From NCBI GenBank assembly GCA_016839815.1, contig JAEOTM010000041.1:1-64000 (forward strand): a DNA stretch of 64,000 nucleotides. The letters are read 5' to 3'. Below are positions 18,600-27,246 of the stretch, piece by piece; the first letter of the stretch is position 1, and each line of letters opens with the position of its first letter. Both the position numbers and the translations under genes were made by a program. This DNA comes from Candidatus Hodarchaeota archaeon (lineage in GTDB: Archaea; Asgardarchaeota; Heimdallarchaeia; Hodarchaeales; Hodarchaeaceae). The notes under the pieces are model-generated. The model searched no databases. It saw only the letters and a program-made list of their open reading frames with translations, and had not been told where the DNA came from.

Positions 18600-18758
18600 A
18601 TGATTATTGTGATTGATCGACGAATAGACCCTTTTACTCCAACCACACTAGATCCTTCCCAAAGAACTTGGTCTTTAAGCACAATTCTTCTCCTCCTTGC
18701 CATATTAATTGTAAGCATCGCTGTAATCTCATTAATCAATGATCTTTTCATCAATTAA
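18600..18758 (+). CDS. Small single-pass membrane protein (52 residues)
   Basis: ATG at 18600, TAA at 18756-18758, preceded by a GAAAGAAG Shine-Dalgarno-like stretch. The product starts with a polar, charged N-terminus (VIDRRIDPFTP) and a Pro/Thr linker. It ends with one continuous hydrophobic helix of about 22 residues (STILLLLAILIVSIAVISL). This tail-anchored layout is unlikely by chance. It sits between the MBL-fold gene (same strand) and LarE (converging). An antisense frame (18551-18754) overlaps it and looks like its shadow. No family is recognised; it resembles in shape the small subunits of membrane complexes, which is not evidence of identity. Confidence 0.55.
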   Translation: MIIVIDRRIDPFTPTTLDPSQRTWSLSTILLLLAILIVSIAVISLINDLFIN

Positions 18759-18791
18759 GCTTAACTGGGGCATATTACATTCTAGTAATAA

Positions 18792-19589
18792 CTAGTCAGG
18801 AGTAATCGGCCGATATCCCTCTAAATCCAGTGTTACATACCGATAACCCAATTTCTTTAATTCTTGGACAATAAAATCAATATCTTTTGTGCATATCTCA
18901 CGGATGGATTCTGGTGCCAATTCAATACGAGCAAGATTACCATGGTCACGAAGTCGAAATTGAGAAGATAGATCCTGTTTACGAAGGAAATCTTCAGCCT
19001 TTTCAACCTTTTTTAAGTTTGGTACAGAAATTTCCTCATCATAAGGAATCCTTGACGCTAGACATGCCATCGCAGGCTTTTTAGCCACTGATAGGTCATA
19101 ATGGTCTGCAATCTCACGTACCTCTTTTTTTGTGAGTCCCCCTTGTCGTAATGGACTGTAAATTGTTAGTTCTTCAAGAGCCTTCAGACCAGGCCTATGT
19201 CCTTCAGTATCTGATGCATTAGTTCCGTCTACAACTATTTCATACCCCTCCCTCATTGCTAAATCATGTAATTGAGAAAATATTAACTTTTTACAATGAT
19301 AACACCGATCAGGAGGATTTCTCCAAAAGAGATGATCCTTTTCTACAGAGATCTTAAGGACTTCATGAGGAAGGTCTAATTGATCAGCAATCTCTTTCGC
19401 TTCATCCAGCTCTTGTCTGGATATCCAATCTGATGTAACAGTTATAAGTTTAATTTTATTGGATACTTTTTGGACAACTCGTGCAACGACGGTGCTATCA
19501 ACCCCACCAGAAAAAGCTATTATAACCCTCTTCCCAACAAGTGGTGATATTGCTTGAGTAATTTTATATTTCAACGCATTGCTTAACAC
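18792..19589 (-). CDS. larE: LarE-like ATP-dependent sacrificial sulfur transferase
   Basis: PP-loop ATP pyrophosphatase of the LarE family. LarE converts pyridinium-3,5-biscarboxylic acid mononucleotide to the dithiocarboxylic form of the nickel-pincer cofactor, giving up its own cysteine sulfur. Seen here: the PP-loop AFSGGVDST, RCYHCKK, DGTNASD, LRQGGLTKKEVR and PAMACLASRIPY, in which the Cys matches the sulfur-donating residue of the single-cysteine type. The start is set at GTG 19589, 16 bases after the upstream kinase stop and eight bases after GGAAG. The longer ATG at 19670 would overlap that kinase by 65 bases. No larB, larC or lactate racemase gene is in the window, so the Ni-pincer role is family knowledge only. 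Confidence 0.85.
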   Translation of the reverse strand: MLSNALKYKITQAISPLVGKRVIIAFSGGVDSTVVARVVQKVSNKIKLITVTSDWISRQELDEAKEIADQLDLPHEVLKISVEKDHLFWRNPPDRCYHCKKLIFSQLHDLAMREGYEIVVDGTNASDTEGHRPGLKALEELTIYSPLRQGGLTKKEVREIADHYDLSVAKKPAMACLASRIPYDEEISVPNLKKVEKAEDFLRKQDLSSQFRLRDHGNLARIELAPESIREICTKDIDFIVQELKKLGYRYVTLDLEGYRPITPD

Positions 19590-19605
19590 AAAACATTCTT
19601 CCAAA

Positions 19606-20658
19606 TTAGGTAGTAATTTTTGCTCCAGGAACAACTTGAGCAGGGTACACAACTCCACCAGCGAGTTCAATTGCTTTTTGGACTTCTTCTTCTTTTTCAG
19701 GGCAAAACGCGATCATGCACCCTCCATTTCCACTTCCGGTAATTTTACACCCCAAGGCTCCTGCTTCTTTAGCAGCAATGATCATCCCTTCAATCTTTGG
19801 TGTACTAATCTGAAGATGGTCTCTTAGCGAAATATGATGATAGTCGATGAGATTACCTATCAGATGGTGGTTAAAGTTACTTTTATTGGTAATAAACTCC
19901 TTATATGCTTTTTTAGTTATATTAAAGTTCGTAACTGCAGCTGTTATACACGATCGGGCATAAGCATCAGTTACATCTTCTGGATTAAATGTTAATGAGT
20001 TAATATCCCTAATACTGTCTAATCCAAGTTCATTAAGAGCATTATTCACACCTTGTTTTATCATTGCCAGTGTAGTTAATGTATCCTTCTTCTCTTGAGA
20101 ATCACCTATCAATAGACTTGGGAATGTGTTCAAAAGTCTCGTACACTTAACAGGATCGAATTCCTCATAATTGACGTAACCATGGGAAATAACCATATGG
20201 TCCTGCATACCCCCTGGCTCATTAAATTCGGCCACTTCTGCTTGAAAAGCATATTTGGTCAGTTCCATTGGTGATAGCGAATGTTCAAACAGTTCAGATA
20301 AGAACTTGATCCATACAACAACTAAAGCACTGGAGGATGAGAGTCCAACTTGAATAGGGATCTCACTTTGAATCTGGGCATTCACACCTAGCTTGTAAGG
20401 AATTATCTCCTCTCGTTGCAGAACGCGGACACACGATTGAAGATATGCACGTTCAGGAAGGAGAGTGTCTAGAGAGGGATTAAAGGATTCTACGACCCCT
20501 AAATCATCTAATAACACCGAAACGTCTGAACCTTGGGATTTCTGGCCACTTACTTCTATGTGCAGATTAATTGCGGCAGGAATCACTGGTAATCCCAAAT
20601 AATCTTGATGTTCTCCGAAAAGAACAATTCTACCTGGTGCAATAACTTTTAAAACCAC
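19606..20658 (-). CDS. GHMP-family small-molecule kinase (galactokinase/mevalonate-kinase-like)
   Basis: A 350-residue GHMP kinase. Motif 1 is APGRIVLFGEHQDY (about 7-20), the ATP-binding motif 2 is VGLSSSSALVV (about 104-114) and motif 3 is KITGSGNGGCMIA (about 315-327). GGMQDHM (about 157-163) carries the catalytic Asp in galactokinase fashion. EHQDY rather than EHTDY, and the overall pattern, leave open sugars such as galactose, fucose or N-acetylgalactosamine, or mevalonate. The GTG start has AAGGTG seven bases upstream. The gene leads straight into larE (16 bases), so the two are probably co-transcribed. No sugar pathway genes flank it to settle the substrate. Confidence 0.83.
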   Translation of the reverse strand: MVLKVIAPGRIVLFGEHQDYLGLPVIPAAINLHIEVSGQKSQGSDVSVLLDDLGVVESFNPSLDTLLPERAYLQSCVRVLQREEIIPYKLGVNAQIQSEIPIQVGLSSSSALVVVWIKFLSELFEHSLSPMELTKYAFQAEVAEFNEPGGMQDHMVISHGYVNYEEFDPVKCTRLLNTFPSLLIGDSQEKKDTLTTLAMIKQGVNNALNELGLDSIRDINSLTFNPEDVTDAYARSCITAAVTNFNITKKAYKEFITNKSNFNHHLIGNLIDYHHISLRDHLQISTPKIEGMIIAAKEAGALGCKITGSGNGGCMIAFCPEKEEEVQKAIELAGGVVYPAQVVPGAKITT

Positions 20659-21024
20659 AAGACTACACCTTATTCAGATTCAAATAATTCTATGCATAGG
20701 AAAAACCCCAATATGTTCGGGATCATTTGGTAATTCAATATTTGTTTCATGTTTTAAATGAGATTTTTCAATATTTCACATTCGGAGGAGGGGTGGTAGA
20801 TTGAGAATAGAAGTATGATATATCTAGAGTTGAAAGTAGGAACGATATTGTCGGATAATTCTTCTTAATTATCTTTAATGTCGAATCTTTTTTAGCAGAA
20901 CGCAATTTATTCCCTTCTCTGAATAGTAGATGTGTAGTCAGTAGATTACTGATATATTATACGATATTATAAATAAGAAATCAGTTAGTCATCTGAAGTT
21001 AATCACCAATGTGAGAACTAGATC
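20659..21024. other. 366-base divergent intergenic region, AT-rich, no gene seen
   Basis: This region separates the leftward GHMP kinase/LarE unit from the rightward Mrr-like gene. No frame with a credible start and ribosome site is visible on either strand. It must hold both promoters; the clearest candidate is the TATA-like stretch at 20966-20975. I see no structured RNA or inverted repeat of note. Confidence 0.5.
20966..20975 (+). promoter_or_regulatory. Possible TATA box of the Mrr-like gene
   Basis: ATTATAAATA within an AT-only stretch, 50-59 bases before ATG 21025. Initiation about 25 bases downstream would leave a leader of roughly 30 bases. Inferred from sequence and distance. Confidence 0.38.
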
Positions 21025-21405
21025 ATGACAATGAACATCTTATCTGATAATCTCCAAGAACTTACGGTCACAGTTTTTGAATCACTTGGATTTTCTACAA
21101 AACATCCAGCCTTAATCTTCTCTCATCCTCTCGCAGACTCCCGATTAAATCTAGTAGTGGAATTACCAAACACAACTGATTTTGTCGGTGTTGCGATCAA
21201 AGACTTTAAACGTGTTGTGGGAATTAGACAAATTCGTGGCATGGAAGAATTATTAATAAAATGCCCAGAAATTTCCCGATTGATAGTAGTCTCATCAATG
21301 GGATTTTCACCAGCAGCGAAAGCTCTAGCAAAGGAAATAGATATTAGCTTAGTAACAAAAAACGAACTAATCTCAATGCTAATCAAACGCATCGAATTCT
21401 CTTAA
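21025..21405 (+). CDS. Small Mrr/Holliday-resolvase-like fold protein, probably inactive nuclease
   Basis: A 126-residue protein with the alpha-beta pattern of the Mrr-type restriction-endonuclease fold: ESLGFSTKH at the start, a strand RLNLVVELP, a strand VGVAIKDFKR followed by a helix, and the typical end IVVSSMGFSPAAKALAKEIDISLVTKNEL. In active Mrr or Hjc enzymes the central strands carry an acidic residue and an ExK signature. Here the corresponding places read Asn and AIK, so catalysis is doubtful while DNA binding may remain. It is a single-gene unit lying tail to tail with the class III aminotransferase (18 bases). Fold assignment is by pattern only. Confidence 0.65.
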   Translation: MTMNILSDNLQELTVTVFESLGFSTKHPALIFSHPLADSRLNLVVELPNTTDFVGVAIKDFKRVVGIRQIRGMEELLIKCPEISRLIVVSSMGFSPAAKALAKEIDISLVTKNELISMLIKRIEFS

Positions 21406-21423
21406 CGCTTTCAATATATAAAC

Positions 21424-22758
21424 TCAAATTTCTTTAGAAATTTCAGGTGTAATAGTCTGAATCACCTGTTGTAGATCCTTAATTTGATCTTCTGAATGAG
21501 CAAATGATAAGGCTCCAATACCGTGCATACCAGTAATTTTTCTATTGAGTAATGCTAATTGAGTAAACGCTTCCTTTTTCTTGTCACCATAATGAACAAT
21601 TTCAGCAGGTTCAGGACTTTCCATTACTTGAGAAATTGAATGAAGTGTAACAAGAGATTTGTGCCCAGTAGCGATATAAGCTAGGTTTTCCTCAGTAAAG
21701 AATTCATTCAGATTTGTGATGAGAGAATCTCCCAGGGTATTTATTCGATGATAATGATCTGTTGAAGCTTTCAGGATCTCAAGTATCTCGAGTCCTGCAA
21801 TCATAGAGAGTGGATAACTAGAAAAAGTTCCACCTCCGATCCAAACACGATCTGGTATAGTAGGATTCGCTTGTTCGACAATATCATTCCTTCCTCCAAT
21901 TGCACCAATCGGAAAACCACCTCCAATTATCTTTCCCATGGTTGTAAGATCAGGGTAAACTCCTAACTCATTCTGATATAAAGAATTACAGAATCTATAT
22001 CCAGTAATTATCTCATCGAATATCAAAACAATATCGTGGCGTTCTGTCTCTTCTCGTAGCAGTTTTAAAAACTCGGGTTCTACTGGAAACCCGCCACCAC
22101 CTCCTAAAACCGGTTCAACGATAACTGCGGCTAATTCATTTTTGTGTTGATTAAGAACCTCAATAACAGTCTGGTCATTAATATTTATTGAAATTACTCC
22201 AGCTTCCTTATCATCCAATATCCCCCGAGTCTCCTTCCCTGTTAATGGAACGCGTACGTCATAAAATAATGTATCAGCTGCCCCATGCCATCCAAATTTC
22301 GCTTTTGCTACCTTCTTTCTTCCAGTATGCGCCCTTGCTAGGCGAGTTGCATACATAGCTGATTCAGTTCCACTTGTACAGAATCTTATATGCTCTAGAC
22401 TTTTATTATCACTAATCAGACGTTCGGCCATTAAAACCTGATATTCTAAAACGGTACCTAAATGCCAAGTATTTTCCAATTGATGTTCTATTTTCTCCTG
22501 AATCGTAGGATTGGAATACCCGGTTATCATGGCATAATGTGCTCCCCAATAATCATCATAAGTGATATTATCAATGTCCTTTACTGTTGATCCATGGCCT
22601 TCCTTGATAAAAGGAGGAAATGCTCCAATTAATGGGAGATTTAGGTTTCTAATATTGTGAGATACGCCTCCTGCAAGAACATCAGTAGATCGTTTCCACA
22701 TTTCTTCAGATTTTGGATGAGAAGCAATGTATTGGGCCAACTCCTTTTTTAAAAACAT
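21424..22758 (-). CDS. Class III aminotransferase, glutamate-1-semialdehyde aminomutase-like
   Basis: A 444-residue PLP enzyme of the HemL-like group. Seen: RFCTSGTESAMYATRLARA (PLP-phosphate site), KFGWHGAAD, VIVEPVLGGGG, LIFDEIITGYRF (the Asp that contacts PLP) and TTMGKIIGGGFPIGA with the Schiff-base Lys. The N-terminal GGVSHNIR matches the GSA aminomutase substrate loop region. No other tetrapyrrole gene is near, and many archaeal homologues act on other amines or beta-amino acids, so the hemL name is not justified. GSA aminomutase or an omega-aminotransferase are the alternatives. The upstream ribosome site is weak. A poly-T terminator of the next upstream gene lies in the 126-base gap before it. 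Confidence 0.85.
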   Translation of the reverse strand: MFLKKELAQYIASHPKSEEMWKRSTDVLAGGVSHNIRNLNLPLIGAFPPFIKEGHGSTVKDIDNITYDDYWGAHYAMITGYSNPTIQEKIEHQLENTWHLGTVLEYQVLMAERLISDNKSLEHIRFCTSGTESAMYATRLARAHTGRKKVAKAKFGWHGAADTLFYDVRVPLTGKETRGILDDKEAGVISININDQTVIEVLNQHKNELAAVIVEPVLGGGGGFPVEPEFLKLLREETERHDIVLIFDEIITGYRFCNSLYQNELGVYPDLTTMGKIIGGGFPIGAIGGRNDIVEQANPTIPDRVWIGGGTFSSYPLSMIAGLEILEILKASTDHYHRINTLGDSLITNLNEFFTEENLAYIATGHKSLVTLHSISQVMESPEPAEIVHYGDKKKEAFTQLALLNRKITGMHGIGALSFAHSEDQIKDLQQVIQTITPEISKEI

Positions 22759-22848
22759 TTACATCTACTCTAGAAGGAAATAATTATATATAATATGTGA
22801 ATCAACAGATAATCTGCTGGTTAAAAAGAAATACGAAGTTAGCTCAAG

Positions 22849-22857
22849 AAAAAAAAA
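22849..22857 (-). terminator. Poly-T terminator after the six-helix membrane protein
   Basis: Nine A on the plus strand read as nine T on the minus strand, 28 bases after the stop of the leftward membrane-protein gene. It separates that gene from the aminotransferase downstream. Confidence 0.45.
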
Positions 22858-22884
22858 GGGAAAATTGAGAAAGGATAGGAAAGA

Positions 22885-24300
22885 TCACAATTTTTTGAAG
22901 AAATTTTCATGTGTAAGTTGCTCCAGTTCTCTAATTTTCGGAAGAACACTATACAACATGATCTGTTCTAAGTCATCACGGAAAGAAGTAAAATGTTCAT
23001 CTTCCATAAATGGATCTTGGAATTTCGATCGAACTTTAAATGAGGGCTCTTCCCCCTTCAAATTCCAAAATATATTTAGCTTAGAATCTGTGATATGGTA
23101 GATAGTGTCATTTAAATTTAGCTTTTTATCAATTAGATTTGTTGGCCATTTTGAAAATGCAAGATAAGCTCCAAAGAAGAGTAATAATGGAACAATAACA
23201 AATCTAATAGTAGTTGCATTAAGTGTCTCGACGTCTTGACTAAATGAAAAGACAGCTAGTAAAAGAGCTAAAAAGAAGAGAAGTAAGCCGATAATCACAG
23301 TAAGCCAAGGAGCTCTCGATACGCGAGGTTCAAATGAATGCCAAAAATTAGGAATAGAAAACCGAGGATGCTTTCCATTTCTAGATACAGCTCTCATTTT
23401 CTTTAGTTCTTTTAGGGTTTGAGTTCCAGCATAATAATGGAAAGAGTCGTATTTTACCTTCTCGATCTTCCATTTGGATCCATCCTTCTGAATGTAAATA
23501 AAGAATGGTGCCCAGTCCATGGCATGTGTAGCATGAGTGAAAGCGGGAGGTTCACGCCACCAGAAATACAAAGCAATCACACCAGCAACAATGAAGATTG
23601 CAGAAACATAACTGAAGCGTAAGGGATATTCCTTGGTTACAAATTCTCCAATAATCTCTTCACCAGGGATGGTTGGATGCCATGCCTCATCTACAACTTC
23701 GTCTCCTCGCTTTGTCACAAACATCTCGATAAGTAATGCCCACATGACAAGCCCAAAAACTACAAAGAGATGTTGATTCGAGAAGTAGAAGGCTCCTCTT
23801 GATATTCCTCGTAAAGCTTTTAACAACTGAAAAGCACCAAGGACAAAAAAAAGTGCCCCAATAAGAATAATACTGATAACTGCGGACTCATAGGACAAGT
23901 AGGAATATATTAATGTACCCATAACCCCTAAAATAAATAGAGGAAGAACGGTTACCCAGAAAGAGATAAAGAAACGTTGTTTTGTCCATACATATACATG
24001 CTGTATACACTTGCGGTTGGGATTATTCATTTCCTCAATAACACGGAAGTAAGATCCACCCCATGCTTTACTTTTACGCTCAGAGCGTAATTCTAATCCT
24101 GATAATCGAATTTCAGGCATGAATTCCTTAACAAGGTCAGTATTTTCTTTGGTGACATTCTCACCGTCTAAAGGTAAAAATAACCCCTTTCTTCTAATAC
24201 CAGCCTTTTCAATCTGCTTCTTCATGCCTTTTGTTTGCCATTTGACATCCTCCTCTGCTTCTTTTAGATCAACTATTTTTCCAAATAGAATTTCCTGCAT
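22885..24300 (-). CDS. Polytopic membrane protein, unknown function (about six helices)
   Basis: A 471-residue protein that I cannot assign. About 110 charged N-terminal residues are followed by hydrophobic helices near 112-134, 138-160 and 175-193. A loop with acidic residues (RGDEVVDEAWHP) comes next, then a helix near 229-247, a soluble loop of about 90 residues containing HATHAMDW and FHYYAGTQTL, and two more helices near 335-357 and 367-385. A C-terminal soluble domain of about 85 residues ends in charged helices. GGTGAT eight bases upstream supports the ATG start. The repeated soluble segments between helix pairs suggest a sensor or scaffold, without real evidence. Confidence 0.75.
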   Translation of the reverse strand: MQEILFGKIVDLKEAEEDVKWQTKGMKKQIEKAGIRRKGLFLPLDGENVTKENTDLVKEFMPEIRLSGLELRSERKSKAWGGSYFRVIEEMNNPNRKCIQHVYVWTKQRFFISFWVTVLPLFILGVMGTLIYSYLSYESAVISIILIGALFFVLGAFQLLKALRGISRGAFYFSNQHLFVVFGLVMWALLIEMFVTKRGDEVVDEAWHPTIPGEEIIGEFVTKEYPLRFSYVSAIFIVAGVIALYFWWREPPAFTHATHAMDWAPFFIYIQKDGSKWKIEKVKYDSFHYYAGTQTLKELKKMRAVSRNGKHPRFSIPNFWHSFEPRVSRAPWLTVIIGLLLFFLALLLAVFSFSQDVETLNATTIRFVIVPLLLFFGAYLAFSKWPTNLIDKKLNLNDTIYHITDSKLNIFWNLKGEEPSFKVRSKFQDPFMEDEHFTSFRDDLEQIMLYSVLPKIRELEQLTHENFFKKL

Positions 24301-24442
24301 ACATTATCACCAGTAAAAATTTTTGATTTAATTTTGATAGATAGGATAAGAATATATGTCGTTTTTTAAGGTTGCTTATTCGTAAAATACGTAATCGGGT
24401 GTGTTTCATACAATAGTGTCATACTTCAGAGAGACGAATGAG

Positions 24443-24451
24443 TTTTAAGTA
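24443..24451 (+). promoter_or_regulatory. Possible TATA box of the MtaD-like deaminase (leaderless transcript)
   Basis: TTTTAAGTA lies about 25 bases before ATG 24473, and no Shine-Dalgarno site precedes that ATG. The spacing fits transcription starting at or next to the start codon, as in leaderless archaeal mRNAs. Confidence 0.33.
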
Positions 24452-24472
24452 CAGTTCAAGAACACCCTTAAT

Positions 24473-25765
24473 ATGGAAATTCTACTGAAAGATATTACGC
24501 TGCTATTAGATCCACATAAAGGAGTGGAACCAAAACAAGTAAGTCTTGTCATTGAGGATGATCGGATTATTGATATCAGCTCTAATGCGAATTTACCTTC
24601 TCCTGAATTTGTAATTGAAGGTAGAGCATTAATTGCGCTTCCTCCAGCCCTAAATAGTCACACCCATTTACCAATGACGCTTTTACGTGGATATTCTGAC
24701 AATAAAGTTCTCTACGAATGGTTAGCAGATATCTGGGCTATTGAAGGAAAATTTGATGCAAAATGGATCGAATTGGGAACAAAACTAGCCTGTCTTGAAG
24801 CGATTAAAGCAGGAACAGGAGGAGCATTTGATTTTTACTTTCAAGAAACAGTGATTGGACGAGTGCTGGAACAAGCAGGTCTTCGAGGTTGGCTAGGTGC
24901 TGGATTGTTACCAAGTGCCTTTGTTGATCAAGGCGGATTAGAATCACAGCTAAAAGACTTTGAGCAATTAGTACTGGATGTTGAATCTTCCTCTCTATTG
25001 AATGCTGCCATTGCTCCTCACTCACAGACCACCGTGGAAGAAGAATATCTACTTCAGTCAAAAGATCTCGCTGCAAAGCATGATATCCCAATTTCTATTC
25101 ATGCCTCAGAGACAAGAAAAGAAGTCCTTGATTGTGAAGAAAAGCATGGAGTTCCTCCTGTAGAACGTCTCGATCAAATTGGCTTTTTTCAAGAAGGTAC
25201 AAAAGAAGTTATAGCTCATTGTGCCTGGATCACCCAGAGAGAGGTTGAAATCTTAGGAAAACACGAAGCCATGGTTGCTTGGTGTCCTACATCTGCCCAG
25301 AAGCTAGCATATGGAGGAGTAACCCCAATTCCTGAATTACGAAAAGCAGGCGCTACTGTAGCTCTTGGTACCGATGGAACAGCTTCGAATAACACATTAG
25401 ATCTTTTCCGAGAGATGCGTGAGGCAGTAAATATGGTTTCATTTGCTCGATGGGATCCAGCAATCTATCCTGCAGAAGAAGTGCTCGAAGACACACATTG
25501 GACATTTCGAAGGTATTTCCATCCTGAATCACTTATTAAAGTAGGTAATAAGGCTGATTTGGTCGTCATGGATTTTCATACACCTCATCTACAACCAATT
25601 CATAATGTCGTATCCAATCTAGTTTACGCGGCAAATGGTAGTGATGTTCATTCACTCATAGTTGATGGTCAAATACTAATGCAGGATAGACAAGTTTTAT
25701 CATTAGACGAAGAAAAAATTATAGATGAGATTGAGGGAAAAATCCCTAAGCTTATTAGCGACTAG
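24473..25765 (+). CDS. Amidohydrolase-family deaminase, MtaD/SAH deaminase-like
   Basis: A 430-residue TIM-barrel amidohydrolase of the cytosine-deaminase-like superfamily. It resembles 5-methylthioadenosine/S-adenosylhomocysteine/5'-deoxyadenosine deaminase and TrzN/AtzA. Metal and catalytic residues are visible: NSHTHLPM (HxH), SIHASE (His plus the Glu that activates water), IAHCAW (His) and LGTDGTASNN (Asp). WCPTSAQKLAYGG and TLDLFREMR are group signatures. An adenosine-like nucleoside is the likely substrate, deaminated to an inosine derivative; this would feed the purine salvage genes 6-10 kb downstream. That link is inference. The gene stands alone, with a TATA-like box so close that the mRNA may be leaderless. 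Confidence 0.86.
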   Translation: MEILLKDITLLLDPHKGVEPKQVSLVIEDDRIIDISSNANLPSPEFVIEGRALIALPPALNSHTHLPMTLLRGYSDNKVLYEWLADIWAIEGKFDAKWIELGTKLACLEAIKAGTGGAFDFYFQETVIGRVLEQAGLRGWLGAGLLPSAFVDQGGLESQLKDFEQLVLDVESSSLLNAAIAPHSQTTVEEEYLLQSKDLAAKHDIPISIHASETRKEVLDCEEKHGVPPVERLDQIGFFQEGTKEVIAHCAWITQREVEILGKHEAMVAWCPTSAQKLAYGGVTPIPELRKAGATVALGTDGTASNNTLDLFREMREAVNMVSFARWDPAIYPAEEVLEDTHWTFRRYFHPESLIKVGNKADLVVMDFHTPHLQPIHNVVSNLVYAANGSDVHSLIVDGQILMQDRQVLSLDEEKIIDEIEGKIPKLISD

Positions 25766-25815
25766 TTTGTGCCATTTAGAAAGCTATCATAATATCTAGC
25801 CATAGAACGGTGATA

Positions 25816-27129
25816 CTAGCAGTCAATATACCGATTCAATTCCCACGGAGTAATCTCTTTCTTCTCAAAGCTAAACTGACTAGTAAACTGCTCCCACTCT
25901 AATTTGCGTGCTTCATAGAACTCACGATGGAGATCTTTTCCAAGAACTGACCTAGATAACTTACTTTGATTGAATGCTTCTAAGGCATCGATAAGGGTAC
26001 GAGGAAGAAGATCTACATTTCTCTCTTTCAATTCATTAGGTGATAATAGGTCCGCATCAAAATCTGCACCAGAGGGAGGTTCTATTTTTTTTCTTACCCC
26101 TTCAAGTCCAGCTGCTAGTAGCATTGCTAATGTAAAATAGATATTACTAGCAGCATCCGCAGCACGATATTCAAGCCGTCCTGATTCATATCCAGGAACT
26201 CTTATAAGGGCAGTACGATTTGCTATCCCCCATGTGATGTAAACAGGTGCTTCTATACCTGGTACTAACCGTCGATAGGAATTGACAATAGGATTGGTAA
26301 TTGCGGCAATTTCCTTTGCATACTTTAATTGTCCAGCAATGAAGTGAAGAGCGAATTCCGATAGTTCGCTTTCACTTTCTTTAAACAAATCACTTCGATC
26401 TCCCTTCACCATCTGGTGAATGTGCATACCATTTCCAGCATCATTGATAAAAGGTTTTGGCATAAATGTGATAATAAAATTCTCGGTCTGATTCAATGCA
26501 ACCATCTTAGCAATTTGTTTAAACATCTGTACTCCATCAGCTGCAGCCACAGCAGGTAAAGCTTGGAATTCGATTTCATGTTGAGACTTACCAACTTCAG
26601 AATGAAAGGTTTTAAAGGGTAAATTAACTAACTCTAATGTTTCAATAATCATTTTACGAACGAAATATCCACGATCACGAGGAGGTAAAGCCATGTATGT
26701 TGCAGTATCCACGGGGTTAAGATCAGTATCTAATACATAAAATTCCATTTCAGGTCGAGCATAATAGTTTGCATTGAACTCTTCAAACAATGAACGATTA
26801 ACTTCTGCAAGTATTCCCCGTGGGTCCGTTGCAATTCTTTCATGAGTATCAGTACTTCGTAAATCACAAAAGACACATGCTGTGTTATCTTGCCAAGGTA
26901 CTCTAGTCACAGTGTTTGGATCTGGTTCAATGATCATGTCCGAACGTTTCGTTCTGAGAAAGCCAATTGATGAACCATCGACACCTACCTGATCAATCTT
27001 ACTAAAAGCTCTTTTAGATAGTTCCACGCCTTTTAAGTTTCCATCTGCACCTGTAAACTGTAATAATAGATATTTTGATCCAATTTTTTCCATTTTTTTT
27101 ATGATAGCATCCCGAACTTCGACCGACAC
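25816..27129 (-). CDS. glnA: Glutamine synthetase, type I-like
   Basis: ATP-dependent glutamate-ammonia ligase family, about 437 residues as usual for archaeal GS-I. Seen: EMEFYVLD (metal-binding Glu), HSEVGKSQHEIEF, KPFINDAGNGMHIHQ (ATP/metal loop), NSYRRLVPGIEAPVYITWG and NRTALIRVP (substrate Arg), and RLEYRAADAASNIY. Some active-site segments deviate from classical GlnA (HSEVGKSQ for HHEVATAG, AADAASN for SPDPSCN). A GlnA-like ligase for another amine is therefore possible. The start is placed at GTG 27129, which gives SVEVRDAIIKKMEKIG. The longer frame to 27231 adds a Phe-rich extension not expected in the family. The gene follows the small membrane-protein gene on the same strand. Confidence 0.87.
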   Translation of the reverse strand: MSVEVRDAIIKKMEKIGSKYLLLQFTGADGNLKGVELSKRAFSKIDQVGVDGSSIGFLRTKRSDMIIEPDPNTVTRVPWQDNTACVFCDLRSTDTHERIATDPRGILAEVNRSLFEEFNANYYARPEMEFYVLDTDLNPVDTATYMALPPRDRGYFVRKMIIETLELVNLPFKTFHSEVGKSQHEIEFQALPAVAAADGVQMFKQIAKMVALNQTENFIITFMPKPFINDAGNGMHIHQMVKGDRSDLFKESESELSEFALHFIAGQLKYAKEIAAITNPIVNSYRRLVPGIEAPVYITWGIANRTALIRVPGYESGRLEYRAADAASNIYFTLAMLLAAGLEGVRKKIEPPSGADFDADLLSPNELKERNVDLLPRTLIDALEAFNQSKLSRSVLGKDLHREFYEARKLEWEQFTSQFSFEKKEITPWELNRYIDC

Positions 27130-27246
27130 GATTTTACACCAAAAAAAGCAGAATTTAGTATCGACTTCCGAGACTTGTGAGCGGAGTAAATAGTTTTCGT
27201 GAAGGAAAAAAAAGAAAGTAGCTTGCTTCATCCCACTAATGAAAGC

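Noticed and set aside
21424..22758. Naming the class III aminotransferase hemL
   Set aside because: Fold and motifs fit, but no tetrapyrrole genes are near and many homologues use other amines.
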